From NCBI GenBank assembly GCA_017550645.1, contig JAFZOI010000032.1:1-64000 (forward strand): a DNA stretch of 64,000 bases. Direction: 5' to 3'. Made by a program: the position numbers and the translations under genes. The notes beneath the pieces are model-generated. The model was not told the origin of the DNA. It saw only the letters and a list, made by a program, of their open reading frames with translations, and made no database searches. Position 1 is the stretch's first letter. Every line of letters begins with the position of its first letter. Positions 53,839-62,013 of the stretch are shown here, piece by piece. The stretch is from Oscillospiraceae bacterium (GTDB lineage: Bacteria > Bacillota > Clostridia > Oscillospirales > Oscillospiraceae).

Positions 53839-54294
53839 TCATTCGTCCGCGCCGCGCAGGCCGCGGAAAAACTCCGTCAGCAGCGCCGCGCACTCAGTTT
53901 CCAAAAGGCCAGGATAGACCTTCGGGCGGTGGTTGAAGCGCTCGTAAAAGAGGTCGATGACGCCGCCGGCCGCGCCGCCCTTTTCGTCGCGCGCGCCGAA
54001 TACGAGCGTGTCGATGCGCGAATTTATGATCGCGCCCGCGCACATCGGGCAGGGCTCGAGCGTCACGTACATCTCACAGCCCGTGAGCCGCCATGCCCCG
54101 AGCGCTCTGCACGCCGCGTCAATGGCGATGAGCTCCGCGTGGGCGAGGGCGCTGCGGTCGCGCTCGCGGCGGTTGGCCCCCTCGGCGATCACCTCGCCGT
54201 CTCTGACTATCACGCAGCCGACGGGGGATTCGCCCGCCATTCCCGCCTCCGCGGCGAGCTCAAGGGCCCTGCGCATGAATTTTTCCTCGGGCAT
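53839..54294 (-). CDS. tadA: tRNA-specific adenosine deaminase
   Basis: 151 residues. Zinc-deaminase motifs HAELIAIDAA (about 52-61) and PCPMCAGAI (about 80-88) are complete, with the RNA-binding tail ENRVK-like segment at the end. It makes inosine 34 in tRNA-Arg. It lies convergent to no gene and is flanked by repeats. Confidence 0.94.
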   Translation of the reverse strand: MPEEKFMRRALELAAEAGMAGESPVGCVIVRDGEVIAEGANRRERDRSALAHAELIAIDAACRALGAWRLTGCEMYVTLEPCPMCAGAIINSRIDTLVFGARDEKGGAAGGVIDLFYERFNHRPKVYPGLLETECAALLTEFFRGLRGADE

Positions 54295-54363
54295 GGTGCC
54301 GCCTCCCGAATATCTGAGTTGATTTGCGGTGATAATCCAAATATCTGAAAAGGAGCTGATGGT

Positions 54364-54804
54364 ATGATGGAAAAGCTGACAGTCGCCCGCGTCATGCAGG
54401 GCGGAGCCGTGACCTGCGATCCCGGCGATACCGCCGAGCGCGCGGCGCTGCTGCTCGCGCGCTGCAACGTCGGCATGCTCCCCGTCGTCGACGGGGAGGG
54501 GCGGCTTCGAGGGGTCGTTACGGACAGGGACATCGTCGTGCGCTGCGTCGCCGCCGGGGAGGACCCGCGCCAGACGCCCGTCCGCGAGGTCATGACGCGC
54601 TCCGTCGCGACAGTCTCGCCGACAGAGGACGCGGCCGAGGCCGCGCGCAAAATGCGCCGCGAGCAGGTGAGAAGGCTCCCCGTCAGCGACGGAAAGCGAA
54701 TCCTCGGGGTCGTCTCGCTCGGCGATCTCGCGCGCAGAGAGCGGCTCCGTGCGGAGGCCGCAGAGGCCTTCGCGGACGTCGCCTCAAACAGACATAAGCT
54801 GTAG
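54364..54804 (+). CDS. CBS-domain pair protein
   Basis: 146 residues from the first of two adjacent ATG codons, behind AAAAGGAG. Two CBS motifs are tandem (VGMLPVVDGEGRLRGVVTDRDIV and VRRLPVSDGKRILGVVSLGDLA in outline). Stand-alone CBS pairs bind adenosine nucleotides and often regulate an unlinked partner. The 9-base AATATCTGA is repeated at 54309 and 54340 before the gene. It is the only plus-strand gene between 40.4 and 57 kb and is convergent with yigZ. Confidence 0.88.
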   Translation: MMEKLTVARVMQGGAVTCDPGDTAERAALLLARCNVGMLPVVDGEGRLRGVVTDRDIVVRCVAAGEDPRQTPVREVMTRSVATVSPTEDAAEAARKMRREQVRRLPVSDGKRILGVVSLGDLARRERLRAEAAEAFADVASNRHKL

Positions 54805-54805
54805 T

Positions 54806-55426
54806 TTATTTGACCGGGACGGCGCGCTTTCTCGCCCCGAGCGGGACGGGGACCACGCTCCCGGAGGTCGTCTCGGCCGCGAGCTTTGCAAGGGCGTCCT
54901 CGCCGCCCGCGGGGACGAGCACCTTGAATTCGACGCGCTCGCCGTAGGCCGTGTCCTCGATCTCCGCCGAGGCCGAGAGGGCGTAGCGCAGCTTGTCCGC
55001 CAGCGCGTAGGGGCAGGAGAGGCCGAAGGCCGAGTATTCGCGCACCTCGCCTATGCCGGAGGCCTCGAGAGCGAGCTTCGCCGCCTCGGAATAGGCGCGC
55101 ACGAGCCCGCCCGTCCCGAGCAGGGTCCCGCCGAACCAGCGCGTCACGACGCAGCAGAAGTCCCCGACGCCGGCCTTGCGGAACACGTCGAGGACGGGCA
55201 TGCCCGCCGTGCCGCCGGGCTCGCCGTCGTCGGAATAGCGCATCGCTCCGCCGTCGCGGATGATATAGGCGTAGACGTTGTGCGTCGCGTCGGAATAGGT
55301 CTTGCGGGCGTCGCGTATCATGTCGAGCGCCTCGCTCTCCGCCGTGCAGGGGAGGACCCGCGCGAGAAAGCGCGAGCGCTTTTCGATGAGCTCGGCCTCG
55401 CCGGGCGCGAGCGGAACGAGAGTCAT
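54806..55426 (-). CDS. yigZ: YigZ/IMPACT family protein
   Basis: 206 residues from MTLVPLAPGEAELIEKRSRF. The N-terminal IMPACT domain includes THNVYAYIIRDGGAMRYSDDGEPGGTAG in outline and the C-terminal DUF1949 fold follows. The role is uncertain (possible RNA or translation-stress factor). It overlaps the hflX stop by 4 bp. Confidence 0.9.
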   Translation of the reverse strand: MTLVPLAPGEAELIEKRSRFLARVLPCTAESEALDMIRDARKTYSDATHNVYAYIIRDGGAMRYSDDGEPGGTAGMPVLDVFRKAGVGDFCCVVTRWFGGTLLGTGGLVRAYSEAAKLALEASGIGEVREYSAFGLSCPYALADKLRYALSASAEIEDTAYGERVEFKVLVPAGGEDALAKLAAETTSGSVVPVPLGARKRAVPVK

Positions 55427-56703
55427 ACCGAGCCTCCGATCACGAAGTCTTTTATGCGGGGAAAGACGGCCGCCGGACAGCGCACCTCGGCGCGCACGCC
55501 GTCGTCCGTGTATTCGAGGGAATCTATCACGCAGTCCCCGTGCAGCGTGTCGAGCAGGGAAGAGCGCGAATAGGGGATGAGGAGCTTTACGCGCTTGACG
55601 CCCGCGCTCAGCACCTCGGCTATCTTGGCGTTCAGCTCGTCGAGCCCGCGCCCCGTCAGCGCGCTTATCGCGACGGAGCCCTTCCCCGGAGCGGGATAGT
55701 CGGCCGCGCGGTCGCATTTATTGTATACGTCGATGCGGGGTATCGAGCCCGCGCCGAGCGAGGCGACGAGGCTCTCGACCACGCGCGCCTGAGCGCGCCA
55801 GTCGGGATTGGATACGTCGATGACGTGCAGCAGCACCTCCGCCTCGACGAGCTCCTCCAGCGTCGCCTTGAAGGCCTCGACGAGCTGGGTGGGGAGCTTT
55901 CTTATGAAGCCGACCGTGTCGCTTATGAGCGCCTCGGTCACGCCGTCTGGCGAAAAGCGCCGCGTCGTCGTGTCGAGCGTGTCGAAAAGGCGGTCGCCGG
56001 TCTGTATGCTCTCGCCGGTCATGGCGTTTAAGAGCGTCGACTTGCCCGCGTTGGTATAGCCTATCAGGGCGACGACGGGCGTCTCGTTCTTCTCGCGCAC
56101 GCGCCTTTGCGTCCCGCGCACGCGGCGCACGTCCTCGAGCTCCTCCTCGAGCTTCTGGATGCGGCGGCGGATATGCCGCCTGTCCGTCTCGAGCTGCGTT
56201 TCGCCGGGGCCGCGCGTCCCTATGGGGGAGCTGCCGCCCGAGGCCGTCTGGCGCACGAGGTGCGTCCACATGCCGGTCAGGCGCGGGAGCAGATACTTAT
56301 ACTGGGCCAGCTCGACCTGAAGACGGCCCTCGCGGGAGCGGGCGCGCCCTGCGAAGATGTCGAGTATTATGCCGCTCCTGTCGAGCACGCGCACGCCGAG
56401 CTCCTCGCCGAGCGCTCTCGCCTGAGAGGGGGAGAGCTCGTTGTCGAAGAGGGCGAGATCGAGCTTTTCGGCGTCTATTATCTCTTTTATCTCGGCCGCC
56501 TTGCCCGAGCCGATGAAGGTCCTCGGATCGGGGGACGGGCGCGACTGCAGCACGGTCGCCGCGGCCTCGCCGCCCGCCGTCTCCAGCAGGGCCTCGAGCT
56601 CGGCCATGCTTGTCTCGGTGGAGCGGTCCTCCTCGGGCATGTTCGCCGCCGTCAGGCCGACGAGCACGGCCCGTTCGCGTTTTGCTTCGTTGGTTTCCGT
56701 CAT
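55423..56703 (-). CDS. hflX: GTPase HflX
   Basis: 426 residues. The N-terminal HflX domain has ELSPSQARALGEELGVRVLDRSG-type block, then the G domain with GYTNAGKSTLLNA (about 210), DTVGFIRKLP and NKCD. It binds the ribosome and splits stalled 70S complexes. It is followed by yigZ on the same strand. Confidence 0.95.
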   Translation of the reverse strand: MTETNEAKRERAVLVGLTAANMPEEDRSTETSMAELEALLETAGGEAAATVLQSRPSPDPRTFIGSGKAAEIKEIIDAEKLDLALFDNELSPSQARALGEELGVRVLDRSGIILDIFAGRARSREGRLQVELAQYKYLLPRLTGMWTHLVRQTASGGSSPIGTRGPGETQLETDRRHIRRRIQKLEEELEDVRRVRGTQRRVREKNETPVVALIGYTNAGKSTLLNAMTGESIQTGDRLFDTLDTTTRRFSPDGVTEALISDTVGFIRKLPTQLVEAFKATLEELVEAEVLLHVIDVSNPDWRAQARVVESLVASLGAGSIPRIDVYNKCDRAADYPAPGKGSVAISALTGRGLDELNAKIAEVLSAGVKRVKLLIPYSRSSLLDTLHGDCVIDSLEYTDDGVRAEVRCPAAVFPRIKDFVIGGSV

Positions 56704-56721
56704 ATATACCTCGCGGAGCTA

Positions 56722-56752
56722 AAAAAATGCGCGGGTCAGCAATGTGACCCGC
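56722..56752 (-). terminator. Terminator after rpmE (minus strand)
   Basis: GCGGGTCA, CATTGC, TGACCCGC, then GCATTTTTTTA in the minus direction. Confidence 0.88.
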
Positions 56753-56770
56753 GTCAAGCGCATGGATTGA

Positions 56771-56974
56771 TCAGTTGGAAAGACCGAACTTCTTGTTGAA
56801 CTTGTCAACACGGCCGCTGGTGTCGACCAGCTTCTGCTTGCCCGTGAAGAACGGATGGCACTTCGAGCAGATCTCAACCCTGATATCCTTCTTCGTGGAG
56901 CCGGTCTCGATGACCTCTCCGCACGCGCACCTGATGGTGGTCTGTTCGTATTTCGGATGGATACCTTCCTTCAT
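56771..56974 (-). CDS. rpmE: 50S ribosomal protein L31 (zinc form)
   Basis: 67 residues from MKEGIHPKY, with AGAGGTG upstream; a ten-codon extension lacks a ribosome site. The CAC and CSKC cysteines form the zinc site of C+ type L31. Single-gene unit with its own promoter and terminator. Confidence 0.95.
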   Translation of the reverse strand: MKEGIHPKYEQTTIRCACGEVIETGSTKKDIRVEICSKCHPFFTGKQKLVDTSGRVDKFNKKFGLSN

Positions 56975-57004
56975 TTTGTTCACCTCTTTCTGCCCAAAGT
57001 ACAC

Positions 57005-57019
57005 CGCTTCTCAAGCGGC
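57005..57019 (-). promoter_or_regulatory. Hairpin at the very start of the rpmE mRNA
   Basis: CCGCTT-GAG-AAGCGG lies directly at the predicted transcription start, within a leader of about 46 nt. It may be an L31 autoregulatory leader of the Firmicutes type; I cannot match the published consensus from memory with certainty. Confidence 0.4.
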
Positions 57020-57026
57020 AAATGTG

Positions 57027-57055
57027 ATAATAACATATGGTTTTGCAAAAAGCAA
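57027..57055 (-). promoter_or_regulatory. Sigma-A promoter of rpmE
   Basis: Minus strand TTGCTT, 17 bp, TATTAT (plus positions 57050-57055 and 57027-57032). Confidence 0.7.
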
Positions 57056-57126
57056 GGCTTTTTTGCCCCTTTTTCAGCTTATTTTTCCCGGATTTATTCC
57101 CATTTGTAAATAAACGTCGGCGAGGC

Positions 57127-57156
57127 TTGCCATATATAAGAAGATTATGCTATAAT
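57127..57156 (+). promoter_or_regulatory. Sigma-A promoter of the Gld-type ABC operon
   Basis: TTGCCA (57127-57132), 18 bp, TATAAT (57151-57156). It is divergent to the rpmE promoter, with about 72 bp between the two -35 elements. Confidence 0.75.
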
Positions 57157-57237
57157 GACGGAGTTTCATAGCACAAACTTGTAAGAGCGCCCCGCTCTCA
57201 TGGAAGGACGGGCGGGCGCATCGGGAGGACTGAGACA

Positions 57238-58236
57238 ATGATCGAAGTATCGGGCCTGACCAAGACCTACGGCAAGAAGAGGGGCATAGACCGCCTTACC
57301 TTCACCGTCAACGACGGGGAGATAGTCGGCTTCCTCGGGCCGAACGGCGCAGGCAAATCGACCACGATGAACATCATAACGGGATACCTGTCCGCGAACT
57401 CCGGCGCGGCGCGCATCTCCGGGCTCGACGTGCTGGAAAACCCCGTCGAGGCCAAGCGGCACATAGGCTATCTGCCCGAGCAGCCGCCGCTCTATCTGGA
57501 CATGACAGTCGAGGAATACCTCAGCTTTATATACGACCTGAAGAAGGTCAGCGGCGTCAAGCGCTCCGAGCATCTCGACGAGATAGTTTCCCTCGTCGGG
57601 CTCAAGGATCAGTATAAGCGCCTGATACGCAACCTGTCCAAGGGATACAAGCAGCGCGTCGGCATGGCGCAGGCGCTCGTCGGCGATCCGGACGTGCTCA
57701 TTCTCGACGAGCCGACCGTCGGCCTCGACCCGAAGCAGATCATCGAGATACGAAACGTCATCAAGGGTCTCGGGAAGGACAGGACGATAATCCTCTCCAC
57801 GCACATCCTGCAGGAAGTCAGCGCCATATGCGAGCGCGTGCTCGTCATCAATAACGGCCAGATCGTCGCCGACGACAGGCCGGACAACCTCTCGGCCCTT
57901 ATTACCGGCGACAGGAAGCTGACAGTCCGCGTCGCGGGCCCGCGCGAGAGCGTCAGGCGCATACTCCGCGGGGTCGAGGGCGTGCAGTACGCCGACGCGA
58001 CCGTTCAGGCCGAAGAGGGGAGCTACGACTTCCTCGTCGAGGCCAGGCCCAACGTCGACGTCAGAAAGCCCATGTTCCAGGCGCTGGCGCAGGCGGGATA
58101 TCCCATCCTCCAGCTCAAGAGCATGGACCTCTCGCTCGAGGACATCTTCGTCAAGCTCGTCGAGGCCAAGCGCGGCAATACCCAGCCGCGCGCCAAGACT
58201 CCCAAAAAGCAGGAGAGCAAGGAGGAGTTAAATTGA
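57238..58236 (+). CDS. ABC transporter ATP-binding protein (GldA-like)
   Basis: 332 residues. Walker A GPNGAGKST (about 36-44), Q-loop GYLPEQPPLY, signature LSKGYKQRVG (about 134), Walker B VLILDEPTVGLDP and the H-loop STHILQ are intact. A C-terminal extension of about 110 residues follows. The permease start overlaps by 4 bp. It belongs to the gliding-motility-like ABC-2 family, found in non-gliding Firmicutes with DUF4340, of unknown substrate. Confidence 0.92.
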   Translation: MIEVSGLTKTYGKKRGIDRLTFTVNDGEIVGFLGPNGAGKSTTMNIITGYLSANSGAARISGLDVLENPVEAKRHIGYLPEQPPLYLDMTVEEYLSFIYDLKKVSGVKRSEHLDEIVSLVGLKDQYKRLIRNLSKGYKQRVGMAQALVGDPDVLILDEPTVGLDPKQIIEIRNVIKGLGKDRTIILSTHILQEVSAICERVLVINNGQIVADDRPDNLSALITGDRKLTVRVAGPRESVRRILRGVEGVQYADATVQAEEGSYDFLVEARPNVDVRKPMFQALAQAGYPILQLKSMDLSLEDIFVKLVEAKRGNTQPRAKTPKKQESKEELN

Positions 58237-58937
58237 CAGCCATAATGAAGAGAGACCTGAGGGGCTACTTTACCTCCCCCCTCGGCTTCGTGTTCGTGGC
58301 GGCCTACATAATCGTCATGAACGCCACGTTCTACATCACCAGCATCATGAACGCGACCAACGGCCTTACGACGGTCTTCAACGTCATGCTCTATTCGCTG
58401 GCGATCATCGTCCCCATACTGACGATGCGCACCTTCTCCGAGGACTATAAGCAGAAGACCGATCAGCTCCTTCTGACGAGCCCGGTCTCCCCGTCGGGCA
58501 TCGTGCTCGGCAAGTTCTTCGCGGCGTTCCTCGTCTTCGTGTTCGGCCTTGTGCTGACGATAATATACGTCATCATCTGCCAGGCCTTCGGCACGGTCAA
58601 CATGGCCTCCGTCGTCGGCAACTACGTCGCCATCCTCGGCGTCGCCGCCGTCTATATCTCGATAGGCGTGTTCATCTCGTCCCTGACGGAAAACCAGCTC
58701 ATCAGCGCCATCGCGACCCTCGCGGTCTTCGCGCTGCTGCTCATACTCGACCTTTGCTACAACCTCGTCAACACGTCCTGGATAAAGGCCGTGCTCTACT
58801 GGCTGAGCATCTACCGCCGCTACAACACGTTCATCATGGGAGTCTTCTCCCTTGCCGACTTCGTTTACTACATCAGCGTGACGGCCGCGTTCCTGTTCCT
58901 GACGGTCCGCATGCTCGAGAAGAAACGCTGGAGCTGA
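58233..58937 (+). CDS. ABC-2 transporter permease (GldF-like)
   Basis: 234 residues with six membrane segments. The segments FFITSIMNATN-, LTMRTFSEDYKQKTDQLLLTSPVS and LGKFFAAFLVFVFGLVL are typical of the GldF permease family. It sits between the ATPase and the GldG-like gene. Confidence 0.9.
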   Translation: MTAIMKRDLRGYFTSPLGFVFVAAYIIVMNATFYITSIMNATNGLTTVFNVMLYSLAIIVPILTMRTFSEDYKQKTDQLLLTSPVSPSGIVLGKFFAAFLVFVFGLVLTIIYVIICQAFGTVNMASVVGNYVAILGVAAVYISIGVFISSLTENQLISAIATLAVFALLLILDLCYNLVNTSWIKAVLYWLSIYRRYNTFIMGVFSLADFVYYISVTAAFLFLTVRMLEKKRWS

Positions 58938-58950
58938 GGAGGGAAAGGCC

Positions 58951-60462
58951 ATGAAAAACAAAAAAGATCTGCTCGATCAGGGCATATTCGACGTAGAGCT
59001 CGCCGCGGAGCAGGAAGAGATAAAATCCCGAAAGCTCAAATACGGCACTCTCGCGACGGTGTTCACCATCCTCTTCATCGTGGGGATAATCCTCGTAAAC
59101 GTCCTCGTGGGCTACCTCACCGACCGCTTCGTCCTCGAGGTCGACCTCACGAGTGAAAAGCTCTTCGAGATATCCGAGGATACGAAGGAAGTCATAGCCG
59201 GTCTCACCGAGCCCGTCGACATCATCGTCTTCGCCGACGAGACGCGCTACAAAAACTCCACGGAGCTGCTGAGCAACATCTATGAGACGCTCCAGCGCTA
59301 CGAGTCCCTCTCCGGCGGCATGATCAAGGTGACCTACCTCGATCCGAACCTCAACCCGGGCGTCGTGGACAAATATAACGCGCTCAACGACCTGACGAGC
59401 GACGATATCGTCGTCGCCTCCGAGCGCCGCTTCAAGCGCCTGCAGCCGACCTCGCTTTATAACCACAAGACCAGCGACGACGGCATCACCTATTACGTGG
59501 GCCTCCGCGCCGAGCAGAAGATAACCAGCGCGCTGCTCTACGTAACGGCCGACAAGCTCGACAAGGCCCTCTATATCCGCGGCCACAACGAGGACTACGG
59601 CCTCGACGAGCTGACGCAGCTTCTGACCTACTCCAACTACGAGGTCGATTCCTTCATCCTCGCCCGCGAGGAGATCCCCGAGGACTGCACGATGCTCATC
59701 ATCTCCTCGCCGCTATATGACTACAGCACCGACGAGGTCGACAGGATATCCGCCTTCCTCGACAAGGGCGGCAAGCTCATCGTCTCCATGAACCCGAACA
59801 CCCTCGACCCGATGACGAACCTCTCCCTGCTCTTCGAGGAGTGGGGCGTCAGATACGACAGCGAGATAATCCTCGATTCGACGCAGTCGCTGTCCGGCTA
59901 CCCGATGTACGTCGTCCCGTCCACGGTCTACTTTGAGGGCATCTCCGATACCATCAACATCCAGAACCGCTTCTGCATGATCCCCGCCTGCAAGCCCATT
60001 CAGGTGACGGGGACGCAGAAGGCCGGCATCGACGTCCATCCGCTCCTCGTCAGCTCCGCGACGAGCTACGCCAAGAGCGTCGAGGACACCATCGCCGGGA
60101 CGGACAAGGCCGAAGGCGATACCGAGGGCCCGTTCAATATGTGCGTGCTCGCCGAGAAGATAGCCTCCGACAAGAACCTCAACTACACCCGCGCGGACAT
60201 CCTCTTCTGCTCGACCGGCATGATAACCGACTCCATCCTCTCGGCTCCGGAATTCCTCAACGGAACGTGGCTGACCGCCGCGCTCAACTACGTCAGCGAA
60301 TATACCGACGCCGTCATCATCCCGGATAAGAACTTCGAATCCAAGGCGCTGACGATACTGTCCTGGCAGGGCAGACTCGTCTTCTGGATCGTGGTGGTCG
60401 CCATCCCGCTGATCATCATCGCCGCCGGCGTCTTCGTCTGGGCGAGGAGGAGGCATCTGTAA
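58951..60462 (+). CDS. GldG-like ABC auxiliary protein
   Basis: 503 residues. N-terminal helix (about 34-55) and C-terminal helix (about 480-497) bracket a large extracytoplasmic domain of the ABC_transp_aux type (DLTSEKLFEISEDTKEVIAGL in outline, YIRGHNEDYGLDELTQLL and LLIISSPLYDYS). The GldG family is thought to sense or bind the exported substrate. It is coupled to the DUF4340 gene: its stop TAA and that ATG overlap by one base. Confidence 0.9.
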   Translation: MKNKKDLLDQGIFDVELAAEQEEIKSRKLKYGTLATVFTILFIVGIILVNVLVGYLTDRFVLEVDLTSEKLFEISEDTKEVIAGLTEPVDIIVFADETRYKNSTELLSNIYETLQRYESLSGGMIKVTYLDPNLNPGVVDKYNALNDLTSDDIVVASERRFKRLQPTSLYNHKTSDDGITYYVGLRAEQKITSALLYVTADKLDKALYIRGHNEDYGLDELTQLLTYSNYEVDSFILAREEIPEDCTMLIISSPLYDYSTDEVDRISAFLDKGGKLIVSMNPNTLDPMTNLSLLFEEWGVRYDSEIILDSTQSLSGYPMYVVPSTVYFEGISDTINIQNRFCMIPACKPIQVTGTQKAGIDVHPLLVSSATSYAKSVEDTIAGTDKAEGDTEGPFNMCVLAEKIASDKNLNYTRADILFCSTGMITDSILSAPEFLNGTWLTAALNYVSEYTDAVIIPDKNFESKALTILSWQGRLVFWIVVVAIPLIIIAAGVFVWARRRHL

Positions 60463-61955
60463 TGACCAAAAGTCTCAAGCGCATCGTCGTAGTCGGCGGA
60501 ATAGTCGTCGGCATTGCGCTGCTGCTGGTCATAGTGCTTCTCGTGTTCCCGAAGCAGGAGGTCGAGCCCGTCGAAACGGACGATCCGAACGACGAGCCCG
60601 CCGTCTATATCATCAAGGAGGACGGCAACGACCTCAAGCGCATGCACTGGTATTGGAACAACGGCGAAGAGCTCGAAGTCCGGTACGTGCGCGACGAAAA
60701 CAACAAGCTGCACTACGAGGTCACGCCCGAGTCGTATTACTTCGACTGGAACACCAGCAAGTTCCGCAGCATGAGCTTCACCCTGTCCTCGCTGACGTCG
60801 ATGGGGACGGTCGAGACCGACCCGAAGGACCTCTCGATTTACGGGCTCGACGAGCCGTATTTCCGCATCGAGATGGAGTTTTCCGAGAAGACGCTGACGC
60901 TCTCGCTCGGCAACCCGACCATAGACGGCTACGCCTACGCCATGGTCACCGGCGACAATACGGTCTATATGGTAGGCTCGTATCTGGGCGGCCTCATCTC
61001 CCGCGGCATCGTCGAATACAGGCAGATAGATTCCTTCCCCGTCTATTCCGACGAGGAGATATATGAGAAGATAAACTACGTCTATATCGTCAAGCGCGAC
61101 GGCACTCCCATCGAGATAGTCGCAGACCCGGACTACGAGAGGGAGGACAACGAGGCGATGAGCTACTACATGCTGCTCCAGCCCGTCGTCTCCTCCGCGT
61201 CCGACGAAAGAGTCCGCGAGGACGTTCTCGATCAGGTCGCGCAGATAGCCTTCTCGAAGGTCTACGGCGACGTCGAGATGGACCGCATCGCCGACTTCGG
61301 GCTCGATAAGCCCGCCCGCGTCCGCCTCGAGGACGTCGACGGCAACTCCAGCGACATCATGGTCGGCGCGACGGACTCCAACGTTTACTTCTGCGCGTTC
61401 ACGAGCCAGTACGAGGACTTCATGGCCGGCGTCATCGACAAGCTGACCGTCCTCGAATATCAGGGCGTGGGCTTCGAGCCGATCGACATCGACTACATGT
61501 CCCTCTTAAACCGCGTCGTCTGGATCCAGGAGATACACACGGTACAGTCCATCGACTATGAGATAGACGGCAAGGTGCGCCACGTCGAGTTCACGTTCGA
61601 GGACTACATCACCGACGCCAACACCGAGGCCGTCCACGTCTACGGCGCGCTCGACGGCAAGGACATCGGCGAGCAGAACACCAAGAGGCTCTACGCCCGC
61701 ACGCTCAACCTGCGCGAGATAGGCACGATAGAGGACGACGTCGAGCTCGGCGAGCCCGAGTTGACCGTCACGCTCACTCTCGTAGAAGGCGGCAAGCGCG
61801 TGCTGAAGCTCTACAGGCTCAACGACCGCCAGTACTGCGCCGTGGTCGACGACAGCCAGCGCTTCTACGTCTACCGTACGAACGTACAGAACATCACCGA
61901 CGCCATCGCGCGTCTGGACGACGACCGCGACCTCGCGCTTCTGTACGATACCTGA
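60462..61955 (+). CDS. DUF4340 protein of the Gld-type operon
   Basis: 497 residues. N-terminal membrane helix (about 8-28), then beta-rich repeats with FRSMSFTLSSLTSM and LSIYGLDEPYFRIEM and a second similar unit (RIADFGLDKPARVRLED). This internal duplication is usual in DUF4340. It should be an envelope protein working with GldG. Confidence 0.88.
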   Translation: MTKSLKRIVVVGGIVVGIALLLVIVLLVFPKQEVEPVETDDPNDEPAVYIIKEDGNDLKRMHWYWNNGEELEVRYVRDENNKLHYEVTPESYYFDWNTSKFRSMSFTLSSLTSMGTVETDPKDLSIYGLDEPYFRIEMEFSEKTLTLSLGNPTIDGYAYAMVTGDNTVYMVGSYLGGLISRGIVEYRQIDSFPVYSDEEIYEKINYVYIVKRDGTPIEIVADPDYEREDNEAMSYYMLLQPVVSSASDERVREDVLDQVAQIAFSKVYGDVEMDRIADFGLDKPARVRLEDVDGNSSDIMVGATDSNVYFCAFTSQYEDFMAGVIDKLTVLEYQGVGFEPIDIDYMSLLNRVVWIQEIHTVQSIDYEIDGKVRHVEFTFEDYITDANTEAVHVYGALDGKDIGEQNTKRLYARTLNLREIGTIEDDVELGEPELTVTLTLVEGGKRVLKLYRLNDRQYCAVVDDSQRFYVYRTNVQNITDAIARLDDDRDLALLYDT

Positions 61956-61967
61956 TGAAACTCAAAA

Positions 61968-61994
61968 GGGCGCGCCGCGCAATGCGGCGCGCCC
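61968..61994 (+). terminator. Hairpin after the DUF4340 gene
   Basis: GGGCGCGCCGC, GCAAT, GCGGCGCGCCC: 11 perfect pairs, but no T-run follows, so it may attenuate rather than end transcription into the GT-C-like gene. Confidence 0.6.
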
Positions 61995-62013
61995 GACTGC
62001 ATCCGGAGGAAGC

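Noticed and set aside
54309..54348. Two 9-base direct repeats (AATATCTGA) before the CBS gene as an operator
   Set aside because: The spacing (31 bp) fits three helical turns, but only two copies of a short AT-rich word are present; chance is likely and no regulator is linked.
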